Notes: generated by a model from the letters alone, not told the origin. 56,303 nt of DNA from an uncultured Acetobacteraceae bacterium (GCA_903918315.1 CAIXEA010000183.1:1-56303), one strand, 5' to 3'; numbered from the stretch's first letter, positions 27,568 through 38,266 are shown. A program made the numbers and translations.

Positions 27568-28218
27568 ATGCAGATCGCAATCACCACTCTCGATCAGGGT
27601 AGCGCCGGCCAGGCCGACCTCCCGGACGACATCTTCGCCGCGGCGCCTCGCGCTGACATCATGGCGCGGGTTGTGCATTGGCAGTTGGCCAAGCGCCGCT
27701 CGGGCAATCACAAGGTCAAGGGGATGGCGGAAGTTTCCGGCACCACCAAGAAGCCTTACAAGCAGAAGGGCACGGGCAACGCCCGTCAGGGCAGCCTGCG
27801 TTCGCCGCAGTTCCGCACGGGTGGCGTTGTTCATGGTCCGGTCGTGCGGTCGCACGAATACAGCCTGAACAAGAAGGTTCGCCGTCTTGGCCTGATCTCC
27901 GCGCTGTCGCAGAAGGCCGCCGAGGGCAAGCTGATCGTTCTCGACGCCGCTGCCGGCGCCATGAAGACCAGCGAACTGGCCAAGAAGCTGAAGGCTCTGG
28001 GCTGGCGTTCGGCTCTGATCGTCGATCATGTGGTTGACCAGGATTTCCTGCGTGCCAGCCGCAACATTCCGAGCGTCGATCTGCTGCCGACGGTTGGGGC
28101 GAATGTTTATGACATTCTGCGCCATGACGTTCTGGCGATCACCACGGCTGGCGTCGCTGGCCTGACCGAGCGCCTGAACCCGACCGTCCAGGCTGCCAAC
28201 ATCGGAGAGGCGGCATGA
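27568..28218 (+). CDS. rplD: Ribosomal protein L4
   Basis: A 216-residue protein lining the exit tunnel. The extended-loop segment [26 protein letters not shown] (split here only for reading) is the family signature, at about residues 65-90. In some bacteria L4 represses its own S10 operon; no classical S10 leader is proven here. It overlaps the start of rplW by 4 bases, so the two are co-translated. Confidence 0.97.
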   Translation: MQIAITTLDQGSAGQADLPDDIFAAAPRADIMARVVHWQLAKRRSGNHKVKGMAEVSGTTKKPYKQKGTGNARQGSLRSPQFRTGGVVHGPVVRSHEYSLNKKVRRLGLISALSQKAAEGKLIVLDAAAGAMKTSELAKKLKALGWRSALIVDHVVDQDFLRASRNIPSVDLLPTVGANVYDILRHDVLAITTAGVAGLTERLNPTVQAANIGEAA

Positions 28219-28544
28219 GCGAGACCACCAAAAAGCGCGGACCGCAGCTTTCGCGGGAAGCGATGTATGAAATCATCCGCCGCCCGATCATCACTGAGAA
28301 GGCGACGATGCTGTCGGAACAGAACCAGTTCGTGTTCCAGGTAGCGATCGATGCGACCAAGCCGAATATCAAGGCGGCGGTGGAAGCGTTGTTCAATGTG
28401 AAGGTCGAAGGCGTGAACACGCTGGTTCAGAAGGGCAAGACGAAGCGCTTCAAGGGCCGGCCTGGTGTTCGTTCCGACGTGAAGAAAGCCTTCGTCCAGC
28501 TGGCGGCCGGTCAATCGATCGACTTCACCACCGGCCTCTCATAA
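28215..28544 (+). CDS. rplW: Ribosomal protein L23
   Basis: A 109-residue tunnel-exit protein that serves as docking site for trigger factor and SRP. The core [14 protein letters not shown] begins at about 20, so there is a short extra N-terminus of about 12 residues, and [16 protein letters not shown]-like residues follow. It overlaps rplD by 4 bases and is followed by rplB. Confidence 0.96.
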   Translation: MSETTKKRGPQLSREAMYEIIRRPIITEKATMLSEQNQFVFQVAIDATKPNIKAAVEALFNVKVEGVNTLVQKGKTKRFKGRPGVRSDVKKAFVQLAAGQSIDFTTGLS

Positions 28545-28556
28545 GGCACGCGCGAG

Positions 28557-29387
28557 ATGGCACTGAGACAATTTAATCCGGTCACGCCCAGCCTTCGTGG
28601 CACGGTTCTGATCGATCGTTCCGAGCTCTGGAAGGGCAAGCCTGTCAAGGGCCTGACCGAAGGGCAGCACAGCAACGGTGGCCGTAACAACCACGGCCGC
28701 ATCACCAGCCGGTTCCGTGGCGGCGGGCACAAGCAAGCCTACCGCGTTGTGGACTTCAAGCGTCGCAAATTTGACGTTGCGGGCGTGGTGGAGCGGTTGG
28801 AATACGACCCGAACCGCACCTCGTTCATCGCGCTGATCAAGTATCAGGACGGTGAGCTGGCCTATATCCTGGCGCCGCAGCGTCTGAAGGTGGGCGACTC
28901 GGTGATTGCCGGCGCGCGCGCCGACATCAAGCCGGGCAATGCGATGCCGATGGGCGCGATCCCGGTTGGCACGATCATCCACAACATCGAGATGAAGCTC
29001 GGTGCCGGTGGCAAGATCGCTCGTTCCGCCGGAACCTACGCCCAGCTGGTCGGCAAAGATGCCGGCTATGCCCAGGTGAAGCTGATGTCCGGTGAGCTGC
29101 GCATGATCCGCGCGGAGTGCATGGCCACCATTGGTGCCGTGTCCAACCCGGACAACATGAACCAGAAAGTCGGCAAGGCCGGCCGTATGCGTTGGTTGGG
29201 CTTCCGTCCGCATAACCGCGGTGTCGTGATGAACCCGGTCGATCACCCGCATGGTGGTGGCGAAGGCCGCACCTCGGGCGGCCGTCATCCGGTCACGCCG
29301 TGGGGTCTGCCGACGAAGGGCTATAAGACGCGCACCAACAAGCGGACGGATAGCCTGATCATCCGTCGCCGTAACAAGGGCAAATAA
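28557..29387 (+). CDS. rplB: Ribosomal protein L2
   Basis: A 276-residue protein essential for subunit association and peptidyl transfer. [21 protein letters not shown]-type N-terminal sequence, [16 protein letters not shown] near 224-239 with the conserved histidine in DHPHGGGEG, and a basic C-terminus are all present. Full length. rpsS begins 2 bases after its stop codon. Confidence 0.98.
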   Translation: MALRQFNPVTPSLRGTVLIDRSELWKGKPVKGLTEGQHSNGGRNNHGRITSRFRGGGHKQAYRVVDFKRRKFDVAGVVERLEYDPNRTSFIALIKYQDGELAYILAPQRLKVGDSVIAGARADIKPGNAMPMGAIPVGTIIHNIEMKLGAGGKIARSAGTYAQLVGKDAGYAQVKLMSGELRMIRAECMATIGAVSNPDNMNQKVGKAGRMRWLGFRPHNRGVVMNPVDHPHGGGEGRTSGGRHPVTPWGLPTKGYKTRTNKRTDSLIIRRRNKGK

Positions 29388-29389
29388 CG

Positions 29390-29668
29390 ATGGCGCGTTC
29401 TGTCTGGAAAGGTCCGTTTGTTGACGGATACCTCCTGAACAAGGCCGAAACCTCGCGGGCTTCGGGGCGCAACGAGATCATCAAGATCTGGTCGCGTCGC
29501 TCGACGATCCTGCCGCAGTTCGTGGGTCTCACGTTCGGTGTCTACAACGGCCACAAGTTCCTGCCCGTGCAGGTGAACGAGAACATGGTCGGCCACAAGT
29601 TCGGCGAGTTCTCGCCGACCCGGACGTTCACCGGGCATTCGGCCGACAAGAAGGCGAAGCGGGGCTGA
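29390..29668 (+). CDS. rpsS: Ribosomal protein S19
   Basis: A 92-residue protein of the 30S head that contacts tRNA with its C-terminal tail and the 5S rRNA side of the 50[17 protein letters not shown] start and [16 protein letters not shown] near the end are diagnostic. It is packed between rplB and rplV (1-base gap). Confidence 0.98.
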   Translation: MARSVWKGPFVDGYLLNKAETSRASGRNEIIKIWSRRSTILPQFVGLTFGVYNGHKFLPVQVNENMVGHKFGEFSPTRTFTGHSADKKAKRG

Positions 29669-29669
29669 C

Positions 29670-30083
29670 ATGAGCAAGCCGAACACACCGCGCGCGCTCG
29701 CGGATACCGAGGCTCAGGCCATCGTCAGCAATCTGCGGATCAGCCCGCGGAAGTTGAACCTGGTGGCTGGGATGATTCGCAATCTGCCCGCGCAGAAGGC
29801 CGTCGCCACGCTGACCTTCAGCAAGCGGCGCATCGCGCAGCAGGTCAAGAAGGCGCTGGAAAGCGCGATCGCGAACGCGGAAAACAACCACCAGCTCGAT
29901 GTCGACCGTTTGGTCGTTTCGCGCGCCGAGGTTGGCCGTTCCGTGGTTATGCGTCGCTTCCATGCCCGCGGCCGTGGCCGTGCGGCCCGCATCGAGAAGT
30001 GGTTCAGCCACCTCAAGATCGTCGTGGCTGAACGCGCTCAAGCCGTCGAAACCACCGTCGAGTCCCCTGGGGAGGCCGCATAA
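29670..30083 (+). CDS. rplV: Ribosomal protein L22
   Basis: A 137-residue protein whose hairpin lines the tunnel. The helical core [18 protein letters not shown] and the hairpin [21 protein letters not shown] are clear. The usual length is about 110-126, and here short extra residues are found at both ends ([15 protein letters not shown] before, [13 protein letters not shown] after). The macrolide-sensitive hairpin shows no deletion. Confidence 0.96.
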   Translation: MSKPNTPRALADTEAQAIVSNLRISPRKLNLVAGMIRNLPAQKAVATLTFSKRRIAQQVKKALESAIANAENNHQLDVDRLVVSRAEVGRSVVMRRFHARGRGRAARIEKWFSHLKIVVAERAQAVETTVESPGEAA

Positions 30084-30084
30084 T

Positions 30085-30762
30085 ATGGGTCACAAAGTAA
30101 ACCCGATCGGTCTGCGCCTCGGGATCAACCGCACCTGGGATAGCCGCTGGTTCGCCGGCAAGGACTATGCCTCGCTGCTGCATGCGGACGTGTCGCTGCG
30201 TGCGCATCTGCGCAAGAAGCTGCATGGCGCCGGCGTGTCTCGTGTGGTGATTGAACGTCCGGCGAAGAAGCCGCGTGTGACGATCTACGCCGCCCGCCCG
30301 GGCGTTGTGATTGGCAAGAAGGGCCAGGACATCGAGGTCTTGAAGAAGGACCTCAGCAAGATGGCCAAGGCTGAGGTGTCGCTGAACATCGTTGAAATCC
30401 GCAAGCCGGAAATCGACGCGACGCTGGTTGCCGAGAACATTGCCCAGCAGCTGGAACGCCGCGTTGCGTTCCGCCGTGCGATGAAGCGTGCCGTGCAGTC
30501 CGCGATGCGGTTGGGTGCCCAGGGCATTCGAATCAATTGCGGTGGGCGTCTCGGTGGCGCCGAAATCGCCCGTGTGGAGTGGTATCGTGAAGGCCGCGTG
30601 CCTTTGCACACCCTGCGCGCGGACATCGATTACGGTGTGGCGACGGCTAAGACAACCTATGGCACCTGCGGCGTAAAAGTCTGGGTGTTCAAGGGCGAAA
30701 TCCTGCAGCACGATCCGATGGCGCAAGACCGGCGCGCCGCGGAACAGGCTCCTCAGAGGTAG
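30085..30762 (+). CDS. rpsC: Ribosomal protein S3
   Basis: A 225-residue protein at the mRNA entry side of the 30[21 protein letters not shown] start defines the ATG at 30085, one base after the rplV stop. The KH domain GXXG-like segment [19 protein letters not shown] is at about 72-90, and the C-terminal [15 protein letters not shown] domain follows. It ends in a short tail AAEQAPQR. Confidence 0.97.
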   Translation: MGHKVNPIGLRLGINRTWDSRWFAGKDYASLLHADVSLRAHLRKKLHGAGVSRVVIERPAKKPRVTIYAARPGVVIGKKGQDIEVLKKDLSKMAKAEVSLNIVEIRKPEIDATLVAENIAQQLERRVAFRRAMKRAVQSAMRLGAQGIRINCGGRLGGAEIARVEWYREGRVPLHTLRADIDYGVATAKTTYGTCGVKVWVFKGEILQHDPMAQDRRAAEQAPQR

Positions 30763-30769
30763 ACGGACG

Positions 30770-31186
30770 ATGCTGTCCCCCAAGCGCACTAAATTCCGCA
30801 AGCAGCACAAGGGCCGGATTCACGGCGTGTCCAAAGGTGGCACGTCCTTGAACTTCGGGTCCTTTGGCCTGAAAGCCCTGGAACCGGAGCGGATCACCGC
30901 CCGCCAGATCGAGTCCGCCCGTCGCGCGATTACGCGTGCGATGAAGCGTGCCGGTCGCGTGTGGATCCGTATCTTCCCGGATGTTCCTGTGTCGACCAAA
31001 CCGGCCGAAGTCCGCATGGGCTCCGGCAAGGGGTCGCCGGAATTCTGGGTGGCCCGGGTTGCTCCTGGCCGCATCATGTTCGAGATCGACGGCGTTCCGG
31101 TCGACATTGCCAAGACGGCTCTGTCGCTCGGCGCGGCGAAGCTGCCGATCAAGACGAAATTCATCGCCCGTATCGGAGACGCCTGA
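30770..31186 (+). CDS. rplP: Ribosomal protein L16
   Basis: A 138-residue protein near the A site of the 50[17 protein letters not shown] start, [17 protein letters not shown] and the [20 protein letters not shown] segment, whose arginine is a hydroxylation site in some bacteria, are conserved. rpmC starts one base after its stop. Confidence 0.98.
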   Translation: MLSPKRTKFRKQHKGRIHGVSKGGTSLNFGSFGLKALEPERITARQIESARRAITRAMKRAGRVWIRIFPDVPVSTKPAEVRMGSGKGSPEFWVARVAPGRIMFEIDGVPVDIAKTALSLGAAKLPIKTKFIARIGDA

Positions 31187-31187
31187 T

Positions 31188-31412
31188 ATGGCAAAGACGG
31201 TACAGAACAAGGCCACAGATGTTCGGACGAAGACTCCGGATGAGCTGAACGCGCTGCTCCTCGACCTTCGGAAGGAGCAGTTCAATCTGCGCTTTCAGCG
31301 GGCGGCCGGGCAGAACGAAGGCATTGGTCGCGTGAAGCAGGTTCGCCGCGAGATCGCGCGTGTGAAAACAATCATGGCGGAGAAGTCTGTTTCTCCCGCC
31401 ACTCAGTCGTAA
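31188..31412 (+). CDS. rpmC: Ribosomal protein L29
   Basis: A 74-residue helical hairpin protein near the tunnel exit. The core LNALLLDLRKEQFNLRFQRA (about 20-39) and VKQVRREIARVKTIM (about 48-62) are typical; the first 12 residues and the last 10 exceed the 60-66 residue norm a little. It lies between rplP and rpsQ. Confidence 0.95.
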   Translation: MAKTVQNKATDVRTKTPDELNALLLDLRKEQFNLRFQRAAGQNEGIGRVKQVRREIARVKTIMAEKSVSPATQS

Positions 31413-31424
31413 GGAGCAAGGGCG

Positions 31425-31700
31425 ATGCCAAGGCGCGTCCTGACCGGGCGAGTGACCAGCGATAAGATGGACAAGACCATTACGGTTCTTGTGGATCGTC
31501 GCGTCATGCACCCGCTGTATAAAAAGTTCATTCGCAAGTCGAAGAAATACGCTGCGCATGACGAAGACAACACCTGCAAGATCGGCGACCTGGTCCGGAT
31601 CGAGGAATGCCGTCCGATCAGCAAGCGCAAGACCTGGCAGGTGATCGAGCGGAACGGTCAGCCCCTGGTTGCGCCGCAGCTTGAAGGAGTCGCGGCATGA
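31425..31700 (+). CDS. rpsQ: Ribosomal protein S17
   Basis: A 91-residue OB-fold protein that binds the 5' domain of 16S r[21 protein letters not shown] start, [16 protein letters not shown] and [16 protein letters not shown] follow the family closely. It overlaps the rplN start by 4 bases. Confidence 0.97.
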   Translation: MPRRVLTGRVTSDKMDKTITVLVDRRVMHPLYKKFIRKSKKYAAHDEDNTCKIGDLVRIEECRPISKRKTWQVIERNGQPLVAPQLEGVAA

Positions 31701-32065
31701 TTCAGTCAGAGTCCCATCTCGACGTCGCCGACAATTCCGGCGCCCGTCGTGTGATGTGCATCAAGGTCCTCGGCGGCTCGAAGCGCAAGACGGCTTCGGT
31801 CGGTGACGTGATCGTGGTGTCGATCAAGGACGCCATTCCCCGTGGCAAGGTTAAGAAGGGCGACGTCCACCAGGCGGTGATCGTGCGCACGTCTTATCCC
31901 GTGCGCCGCGCCGATGGTTCGGCCATTCGGTTCGACCGCAACGCCGCCGTGCTGATCAACAAGCAGCAGGAGCCGATTGGCACCCGCATCTTTGGGCCGG
32001 TGGTTCGTGAACTGCGTGGGCGCAAGTTCATGAAGATCATCAGCCTTGCGCCGGAGGTGTTGTAA
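31697..32065 (+). CDS. rplN: Ribosomal protein L14
   Basis: A 122-residue protein at the subunit interface and the binding site of Rsf[21 protein letters not shown] start, [12 protein letters not shown] and the [11 protein letters not shown] end are diagnostic; the length is exactly as expected. Its stop and the rplX start share a base. Confidence 0.98.
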   Translation: MIQSESHLDVADNSGARRVMCIKVLGGSKRKTASVGDVIVVSIKDAIPRGKVKKGDVHQAVIVRTSYPVRRADGSAIRFDRNAAVLINKQQEPIGTRIFGPVVRELRGRKFMKIISLAPEVL

Positions 32066-32385
32066 TGGCCGCGCGTATTCGCAAGGGCGACAACGTCCTG
32101 GTGATCAGCGGCGCCAGCAAAGGGCGCCGTGGTGAGGTTCTTCGGGTTATTCCGAAGGAAGACCGCGCCGTGGTCCAGGGTGTGGCGGTTGCCAAGCGCC
32201 ATTTGAAGGCGCGTAGCATGGAGGAGCCGGGTGGCATTCAGGAGCGTGAAGCGCCTGTGCATCTGTCGAACCTGATGCTGATCGATCCGAAGACCGATAA
32301 GCCGACGAAGGTCGGGTTTCGTGTGCTGGAAGACGGTCGCAAAGTCCGCGTCGCGAAAGCGACCGGCGATGTGATCGAAAGCTGA
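32065..32385 (+). CDS. rplX: Ribosomal protein L24
   Basis: A 106-residue assembly initiator of the 50S. The KOW motif is at the N-terminus ([21 protein letters not shown], about 4-24, shown only by its ends), followed by [21 protein letters not shown]. It shares a base with rplN and is followed by rplE after 10 bases. Confidence 0.96.
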   Translation: MAARIRKGDNVLVISGASKGRRGEVLRVIPKEDRAVVQGVAVAKRHLKARSMEEPGGIQEREAPVHLSNLMLIDPKTDKPTKVGFRVLEDGRKVRVAKATGDVIES

Positions 32386-32395
32386 GGCAAGTATC

Positions 32396-33106
32396 ATGAG
32401 CGGAACAAAGGGTGCCCCCAAGAGCGGCGCTAAGGGCAATGCGAAGGCTGGTGGCGGTCGCGCCGGTGGGCAGGGTGCTGCTCCTCCGACCCGCGAAGCC
32501 CGTCGTGCGGCGCGCGAAGCGTTGATGGCCGGCGCGGACGAGACACCGTCCGCTTCGCCGGACGAAATGCCGCGGATGAAGAAGCGATACAATGACGAGA
32601 TCGGCGCCGCGCTGCGGGCCGAATTCGGGTACAAGAACCCGATGCAGGTGCCGAAGCTGGAGAAGATCGTCATTAACATGGGCGTTGGCGAAGCCACCGG
32701 TGACCAGAAGAAGCTGGACGCCGCGGTGCTGGAACTGATGGCGATCAGCGGCCAGAAGCCGGTCAAGACGGTGGCCAAGAAGGCCATCGCCGGGTTCAAG
32801 ATCCGCAAGGGTCTGCCGATCGGTTGCAAGGTCACGCTGCGCGCGGCCCGCATGTATGAGTTCATGGACCGCCTGGTCACGATCGCGCTGCCGCGTGTTC
32901 GCGACTTCCGTGGGATTACCGGGAAGGGCTTCGACGGCCGCGGCAATTTTGCCATGGGCGTGAAGGAGCAGATTATTTTCCCGGAAATCAACTACGACAA
33001 GGTTGAGTCCGTGCGTGGGATGGACATTCAGTTCGTCACTTCCGCGAAGACCGATGCCGAAGCGAAAGCGCTGCTCAAAGCGTTTGATCTGCCTTTCGCC
33101 CTTTGA
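32396..33106 (+). CDS. rplE: Ribosomal protein L5 with 60-residue N-terminal extension
   Basis: A 236-residue protein. From M61 ([13 protein letters not shown] at 32576) onward it is normal L5, 176 residues, with [20 protein letters not shown] and [21 protein letters not shown]5 binds 5S rRNA in the central protuberance. The first 60 residues are an extra segment rich in Gly, Ala, Lys and Arg ([18 protein letters not shown]) with a helix-like [11 protein letters not shown] stretch. GAGGCAAG precedes the ATG at 32396, and no such site precedes 32576, so the long form is favoured. Family length is about 179. Confidence 0.95.
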   Translation: MSGTKGAPKSGAKGNAKAGGGRAGGQGAAPPTREARRAAREALMAGADETPSASPDEMPRMKKRYNDEIGAALRAEFGYKNPMQVPKLEKIVINMGVGEATGDQKKLDAAVLELMAISGQKPVKTVAKKAIAGFKIRKGLPIGCKVTLRAARMYEFMDRLVTIALPRVRDFRGITGKGFDGRGNFAMGVKEQIIFPEINYDKVESVRGMDIQFVTSAKTDAEAKALLKAFDLPFAL

Positions 33107-33176
33107 AGACTTTTTTGGAAAACCATCGGGCGGCCCAACCCGGGTCGACTGACAGGTTCCGGAGGATATAGACAGG

Positions 33177-33482
33177 ATGGCCAAGACATCTCAGGTCAAC
33201 CGGAACGCCATGCGGACTCGCATGGCGAAGCGTGACAAAGAGAAGCGCGCCGCGCTGAAGGACGTATTGATGGATCGTACCCTCCCGGTGGAGGATCGCT
33301 TCAATGCGTCTCTGAAGCTGGCTCAGCTGCCCCGCAATGGTGCTGCTGTTCGTGTTCGGCTGCGCTGTGAGCTGACGGGCCGCTCACGCGGGAACTACCG
33401 TAAGTTCAAGCTGTGCCGTATCGCCCTTCGTGACATGGCCAGCGCGGGACAGATCCCGGGCATGGTCAAGTCGAGCTGGTAA
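33177..33482 (+). CDS. rpsN: Ribosomal protein S14 (long, zinc-free form)
   Basis: A 101-residue 30S head protein. It lacks the CxxC pair of the short zinc form and has the extra middle segment; the C-terminus [19 protein letters not shown]...[11 protein letters not shown] is diagnostic. A 70-base gap follows rplE, and GGAGG lies 11 bases before the ATG. Confidence 0.97.
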   Translation: MAKTSQVNRNAMRTRMAKRDKEKRAALKDVLMDRTLPVEDRFNASLKLAQLPRNGAAVRVRLRCELTGRSRGNYRKFKLCRIALRDMASAGQIPGMVKSSW

Positions 33483-33497
33483 GGGAGGCACGCACTT

Positions 33498-33896
33498 ATG
33501 TCGCTTTCCGATCCCTTGGGTGATATGCTGACTCGCATTCGCAACGCGCAACGTGCGCGTCATGCGACCTGCCTGTCGCCCGCCTCACATTTGCGTTCGA
33601 ACGTGCTGGGCGTGTTGAAGCGTGAAGGCTTCATTCGCGGCTACGCCGCTGAAGAACTTCGTCCCGGTGTCGCGCAGCTGCGCATCGAGTTGAAGTACAA
33701 CGAAGGCGAACCGGTGATTAAGGAGATCCACCGGGTCTCCAAGCCGGGTCGGCGCGTGTATTCGAAGATCAAGGAACTGCCGCGGGTCTATGCTGGCCTG
33801 GGTATTTCCATCCTGTCCACGCCGCGAGGCGTGATGAGCGATGCCGAGGCCCGCGCTGCCAATGTTGGCGGCGAAGTCCTCTGCCGCGTGTTCTGA
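33498..33896 (+). CDS. rpsH: Ribosomal protein S8
   Basis: A 132-residue protein that binds the central domain of 16S r[23 protein letters not shown] start, [23 protein letters not shown] and the EVLCRVF end are clear. In enterobacteria S8 represses the spc operon; a target was not identified here. Confidence 0.98.
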   Translation: MSLSDPLGDMLTRIRNAQRARHATCLSPASHLRSNVLGVLKREGFIRGYAAEELRPGVAQLRIELKYNEGEPVIKEIHRVSKPGRRVYSKIKELPRVYAGLGISILSTPRGVMSDAEARAANVGGEVLCRVF

Positions 33897-33909
33897 GGGA
33901 GAGCCGCGA

Positions 33910-34443
33910 ATGTCGCGCGTAGGCAAATATCCCGTCACAGTCCCAGCCGGCGTCCAGGTGGCGATCGCTGGTGGCATGTTCACGGCGAAAGGCAAGCTGG
34001 GCGAACTCCAGATGCCCGTGACCGATCGGGTCGAAACGAAGATCGAGGGTAACCTGGTCAGCGTCTCGCCCCGGACGAAGGAGACTCAGGACCGGATGAT
34101 GTGGGGCACCACGCGTGCGCTCATCGCCAACATGGTCAAGGGTGTGTCCGACGGTTTCACGAAGTCGCTGGAAATCACCGGAACGGGTTACCGCGCCGCA
34201 GTGCAGGGTTCGAACCTCGAGATCAATCTCGGGTTCTCGCATCCTGTGATCTATCCGGTTCCGGCCGGGATCAAGATCACCTGCGAGCGTCCGACGTCGA
34301 TCAAGGTCGAAGGCGTCGATAAGCGTCTCGTCGGTCAGGTCGCCTCTGAAATCCGCGGTTTCCGTCCGCCGGAGCCCTATAAGGGCAAGGGCGCGCGCTA
34401 CACGGATGAGACGATCCGGCGCAAGGAAGGCAAGAAGAAGTAA
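33910..34443 (+). CDS. rplF: Ribosomal protein L6
   Basis: A 177-residue protein near the sarcin-ricin loop. The ATG at 33910 ([16 protein letters not shown]) is the family start. The two similar alpha/beta domains are seen at about 1-80 and 81-175, with [23 protein letters not shown]-like core and [14 protein letters not shown] near the C-terminus. Confidence 0.97.
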   Translation: MSRVGKYPVTVPAGVQVAIAGGMFTAKGKLGELQMPVTDRVETKIEGNLVSVSPRTKETQDRMMWGTTRALIANMVKGVSDGFTKSLEITGTGYRAAVQGSNLEINLGFSHPVIYPVPAGIKITCERPTSIKVEGVDKRLVGQVASEIRGFRPPEPYKGKGARYTDETIRRKEGKKK

Positions 34444-34444
34444 C

Positions 34445-34807
34445 ATGAGCGCCACACAAGATCTTCGGAACCGCCGGCGCGATCGTCTGCGCTTCCAGCT
34501 CCGCATCAAGTCCAACGGGCGTCCGCGCCTGTCGGTGTTCCGCTCCGGCAAGAACATCCACGCGCAGATCATTGACGACAGCCAGGGGCGCACGCTCGCG
34601 TCTGCCTCTACGCTGGATAAGGATTTGCGCGCGACCATCCGCACCGGCGCCGACAAGGCAGCCGCCGCGGCAGTGGGTAAACTGGTCGCGGAGCGTGCGC
34701 TCGCGGCTGGTGTCACTCAGGTCGTGTTCGACCGTGGCTCTTATCTGTATCACGGCCGCGTTAAGGCGCTGGCCGAGGCCGCCCGCGAAGGCGGGTTGGC
34801 CTTCTAG
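34445..34807 (+). CDS. rplR: Ribosomal protein L18
   Basis: A 120-residue 5S rRNA-binding protein starting one base after the rplF stop. [21 protein letters not shown] (near 32-52) and [23 protein letters not shown] are the family features. The N-terminal basic tail [13 protein letters not shown] binds RNA. Confidence 0.97.
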   Translation: MSATQDLRNRRRDRLRFQLRIKSNGRPRLSVFRSGKNIHAQIIDDSQGRTLASASTLDKDLRATIRTGADKAAAAAVGKLVAERALAAGVTQVVFDRGSYLYHGRVKALAEAAREGGLAF

Positions 34808-34821
34808 GGGAACGCAAGTCA

Positions 34822-35430
34822 ATGGCACGTGAACCGAGAGAAGGTGGCGGCGGACGTGGTCGCGATCGCGAGCGCGAACGCGGTGGTGACCGTGAGGCCG
34901 ATGATGGCATCATCGACAAGCTGGTGACCATCAATCGCGTTGCGAAGGTGGTGAAAGGTGGACGCCGTTTCGCGTTTGCCGCACTGGTCGTCGTGGGTGA
35001 TCAGAAGGGCCGGGTTGGGTATGGCGCGGGCAAGGCTCGCGAAGTGCCGGAAGCGATCCGCAAGGCGACGGAGCGTGCCAAGCGCGGCATGATCCGGGTG
35101 CCGATGAAGGAAGGCCGCACGCTGCACCACGATGTCGAAGGGCATTTTGGCGCTGGTAATGTGATCCTTCGCTCCGCCGACGCAGGCACGGGCATCATTG
35201 CCGGTGGCCCGCTGCGTGCGGTGTTTGAAACCCTTGGTATTGGCGACGTTGTTGCCAAGAGCCTGGGCAGCCGCAATCCGCATAACATGGTGAAGGCCAC
35301 CTTCGCCGCGTTGCAGAAATGCGCCAGCCCGCGTTCGGTCGCGACCCGCCGTGGCAAGAAGGTGTCCGACCTGTTCGGGCGTCGTGAAGGCCCCGCGGTT
35401 GCCGGGACGGAGGCGCAGGCCAATGTCTAA
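34822..35430 (+). CDS. rpsE: Ribosomal protein S5
   Basis: A 202-residue protein important for decoding fidelity. The N-terminal 30 residues are a highly charged Arg/Glu/Gly stretch ([20 protein letters not shown]), longer than in enterobacteria but common in alphaproteobacteria. The RNA-binding domain [20 protein letters not shown] and the [17 protein letters not shown] segment follow. It overlaps rpmD by 8 bases. Confidence 0.97.
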   Translation: MAREPREGGGGRGRDRERERGGDREADDGIIDKLVTINRVAKVVKGGRRFAFAALVVVGDQKGRVGYGAGKAREVPEAIRKATERAKRGMIRVPMKEGRTLHHDVEGHFGAGNVILRSADAGTGIIAGGPLRAVFETLGIGDVVAKSLGSRNPHNMVKATFAALQKCASPRSVATRRGKKVSDLFGRREGPAVAGTEAQANV

Positions 35431-35605
35431 GGTTCGCGTTACGCAAATCGCGTCTCATCTGGGCCGTAAGCCGGGCCAGAAAGAGACTCTGACGGGCCTC
35501 GGCCTTAACAAGATACGGGCCACGCGCGAGTTGGAGGATACGCCTTCCATTCGTGGCATGATCCGCAAAGTTGCCCACCTGATCAAGGTGGAGGAGCTTT
35601 CTTAA
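35423..35605 (+). CDS. rpmD: Ribosomal protein L30
   Basis: A 60-residue protein. The ATG at 35423 lies within the end of rpsE and gives [19 protein letters not shown], the family start, followed by [18 protein letters not shown] and a [14 protein letters not shown] end. The 8-base overlap with rpsE suggests translational coupling. Confidence 0.96.
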   Translation: MSKVRVTQIASHLGRKPGQKETLTGLGLNKIRATRELEDTPSIRGMIRKVAHLIKVEELS

Positions 35606-35606
35606 G

Positions 35607-36089
35607 ATGAACCTGAACGAACTGCGGGATAATCCCGGCGCGCGCCTGAAGTTCAAGCGGCTTGGCCGCGGCATTGGCTCGGGCAAGGGCAAGACCTCCG
35701 GCAAGGGCGTCAAGGGCCAGAAGGCGCGCGAAGGCGTGTCCCTGAATGGCTTCGAAGGCGGTCAGCTGCCGATCTATCGGCGTCTTCCGAAGCGGGGGTT
35801 CCACAACCTGTTCCGCAAGGAATATGCGCCGGTGAACCTTGGCTCGCTGGATAAGGCGATCGCGGCTGGGAAGCTCGATGCGAGCCAGCCGATCACGGAG
35901 GCTGCGATCATCGCGGCCGGCCTGGCGGATCGGGCTTTGGCGGGCGTTCGGCTGCTGGCCAATGGCACGATCACCCGGGCGGTGACGATTACGGTTTCTG
36001 GTGCCTCTGCCACCGCTCGCGCGGCGATCGAGGCGGCCGGCGGCACCATCACGACGACGGTTGCTGTCGCGGCGGCCGCTGAAGCCTAA
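35607..36089 (+). CDS. rplO: Ribosomal protein L15
   Basis: A 160-residue protein. [22 protein letters not shown] start, then the glycine-rich basic N-terminal extension [20 protein letters not shown] and the [17 protein letters not shown] segment. The C-terminal domain ends in an alanine-rich tail VAVAAAAEA. It is the last ribosomal gene before secY. Confidence 0.97.
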   Translation: MNLNELRDNPGARLKFKRLGRGIGSGKGKTSGKGVKGQKAREGVSLNGFEGGQLPIYRRLPKRGFHNLFRKEYAPVNLGSLDKAIAAGKLDASQPITEAAIIAAGLADRALAGVRLLANGTITRAVTITVSGASATARAAIEAAGGTITTTVAVAAAAEA

Positions 36090-36113
36090 GGTCATGCACC
36101 ACCGGTAAGCGTG

Positions 36114-36147
36114 AAAAGGCACAGTGGATCATGTCCCTGTGCCTTTT
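36114..36147 (+). terminator. Terminator- or attenuator-like hairpin between rplO and secY
   Basis: AAAAGGCACAG (36114-36124), a 12-base loop, and CTGTGCCTTTT (36137-36147) form a perfect 11-bp stem that ends in four T residues. It lies in a 154-base gap, the longest inside the spc region, 25 bases after the rplO stop. The short T-tract makes full termination unsure; partial read-through would lower secY-adk relative to the ribosomal genes. Confidence 0.55.
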
Positions 36148-36243
36148 GCGTCTTCCGGACGATCATCGCCCCGATGAGTATCGTGCCGCCTTGCGCCCGG
36201 ACGGGACAGGGCCGAAATTGGGGCGATCAGCAAGGGACATCAT

Positions 36244-37581
36244 ATGGCCTCCGCCGCCGAGCAGTTAGCGTCCAACATGAGCCTGGGGGTCTTCTCCAAG
36301 GCCACCGAGCTCAAGCAGCGACTCTGGTTCACCATTGCCGCGCTGGTGGTGTACCGTATTGGCACCTACATTCCTGTTCCCGGCGTGGATGCGTCGGTGA
36401 TGTCGGAGATGTTGAGCAGCCACGGTGGCGGCATCCTGGGCATGTTCGACATGTTCTCGGGTGGCGCGTTGGGTCGCATGACCGTCTTCGCGCTGAATAT
36501 CATGCCCTATATCAGTGCCAGCATCATCGTGCAGCTGATGTCCGCGGCGATCCCCCAGCTTGAAACCCTGAAGAAAGAGGGTGAGTCGGGGCGCAAGAAA
36601 CTCAATCAATATACCCGATACCTGACGGTTCTGATCGCGTTGTTCCAGTCCTATGGCATTGCCATCGGTCTTGAGAGCATGCGGGGCTCCTTTGGTTCCG
36701 CGGTGATTGATCCGGGTATGTTTTTCCGCTTTTCCTGCGTGATCACGCTGGTTGGCGGGACCATGTTCCTGATGTGGATCGGGGAGCAGATTACCGCGCG
36801 CGGCGTCGGCAACGGCACCAGCCTGATCATCATGGCCGGTATCGTCGCCAATTTGCCCCGCGCTGGCGCGAACCTGCTGGAGCTTGGCCGCACGGGCGCG
36901 GTTTCGGCGTTCTTCCTGCTGTTTTTCATGGCGCTGGCGGTTGGCACGATTGCTGCGATCGTCTATGTCGAGCGTGCGCAGCGCCGCGTTCCGGTCCAAT
37001 ATCCGAAACGTCAGGTCGGCAACCGGATGTTCGGCGGCGACTCGACGCACATGCCGTTGAAGATCAACACCTCGGGCGTTATTCCGCCGATTTTTGCCAG
37101 CTCCATCCTGATGATTCCGGCGACGCTGGCGGGCTTCGCGACGGGTGGGCCCGGCTGGGTGCAATGGCTCACGGCGCAGCTGGCGCATGGGCAGCCGCTG
37201 TACATGGCGCTTTATGCGTTCATGATCATCTTCTTCGCGTATTTCTACACCGCTGTGGTGTTCAATCCGGAGGAGACCGCGGACAACCTCAAGAAGTATG
37301 GCGGTTTCGTGCCTGGCATTCGGCCGGGTTCGGCGACGGCGGGCTATTTTGACCGGGTCCTGACCCGGCTGACGACGGTCGGTGGTCTGTACCTCGTGGC
37401 GATCTGCCTGCTGCCGGAGATTTTGATCAGCAACTACAATCTGCCGTTTTATTTTGGTGGCACCTCGATCCTGATCGTCGTGTCGGTGACCATGGATACG
37501 GTCACGCAGGTGCAGTCGCATCTGCTGGCGCACCAATATGAAGGGCTGATTCGTAAAGCACGGGTGAAGGGACGCCGGTGA
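36244..37581 (+). CDS. secY: Preprotein translocase subunit SecY
   Basis: A 445-residue channel protein with ten membrane helices. The plug-region [19 protein letters not shown] follows helix 1, [12 protein letters not shown] marks helix 2, and the cytoplasmic loop [21 protein letters not shown] and the C-terminal [16 protein letters not shown] are conserved. AAGGGA lies 7 bases before the ATG. It forms the SecYEG pore for export and membrane insertion. adk overlaps its end by 4 bases. Confidence 0.98.
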   Translation: MASAAEQLASNMSLGVFSKATELKQRLWFTIAALVVYRIGTYIPVPGVDASVMSEMLSSHGGGILGMFDMFSGGALGRMTVFALNIMPYISASIIVQLMSAAIPQLETLKKEGESGRKKLNQYTRYLTVLIALFQSYGIAIGLESMRGSFGSAVIDPGMFFRFSCVITLVGGTMFLMWIGEQITARGVGNGTSLIIMAGIVANLPRAGANLLELGRTGAVSAFFLLFFMALAVGTIAAIVYVERAQRRVPVQYPKRQVGNRMFGGDSTHMPLKINTSGVIPPIFASSILMIPATLAGFATGGPGWVQWLTAQLAHGQPLYMALYAFMIIFFAYFYTAVVFNPEETADNLKKYGGFVPGIRPGSATAGYFDRVLTRLTTVGGLYLVAICLLPEILISNYNLPFYFGGTSILIVVSVTMDTVTQVQSHLLAHQYEGLIRKARVKGRR

Positions 37582-38231
37582 ACCTTATTCTTCTCGGCCC
37601 GCCTGGCGCGGGCAAAGGGACCCAGGCCAAGCGGTTGCAGGACCGCCACGGTATCGCCCAGATTTCGACGGGCGACATGCTGCGGGCCGAAGTCGCGGGC
37701 GGAACGCCGATCGGGCGGGAGGCGAAGGCGGTGATGGAAGCCGGGCAGTTGGTGTCGGACGATATCATCGTGCGCATGCTGGCCTCCCGCGTTGGCCAGC
37801 CGGACTGCGCCAAGGGCTTCATCCTGGATGGGTTTCCGCGCACCGTGCCCCAGGCGCAGGCGCTGGACGTCATGCTGGAGGCGAAGGCGCTGCGGCTGCA
37901 TGCGGTCATTGAGTTGAAGGTTGATGATTCGGCCTTGGTCGATCGCATCGCGGGCCGGTTTACCTGTGGATCCTGCGGGGAGGGCTATCACGATAGCTTC
38001 AAGCCCACGGCCAAAGCGGGCGTGTGTGATGCCTGTGGGGGGACGACGTTCACCCGCAGGGCCGATGACAACCGGGAGACGGTGAGCGCCCGGCTGGCGG
38101 CCTACCACAGCCAGACCGCCCCCATCCTGCCGCATTATGCCGCTCAGGGCATTCTGCACACGGTGGACGGGATGGCCGATATCGATGTGGTGGCCGGGCA
38201 GATCGATGCCGTTTTGGCGAGGGTCGGATAA
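37578..38231 (+). CDS. adk: Adenylate kinase with zinc-type LID
   Basis: A 217-residue enzyme interconverting ATP, ADP and AMP. It starts at a GTG that overlaps the secY stop. P-loop GPPGAGKGT is at 7-15, the AMP site STGDMLR at 30-36, and DGFPRT at 84-89. The LID carries C130, C133, C150 and C153, a structural zinc site absent from the enterobacterial enzyme but common elsewhere. The secY-adk linkage is standard. Confidence 0.97.
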   Translation: MNLILLGPPGAGKGTQAKRLQDRHGIAQISTGDMLRAEVAGGTPIGREAKAVMEAGQLVSDDIIVRMLASRVGQPDCAKGFILDGFPRTVPQAQALDVMLEAKALRLHAVIELKVDDSALVDRIAGRFTCGSCGEGYHDSFKPTAKAGVCDACGGTTFTRRADDNRETVSARLAAYHSQTAPILPHYAAQGILHTVDGMADIDVVAGQIDAVLARVG

Positions 38232-38266
38232 GTGAAGGTTGCACGACAGACTCGGCGTTATCGGCG

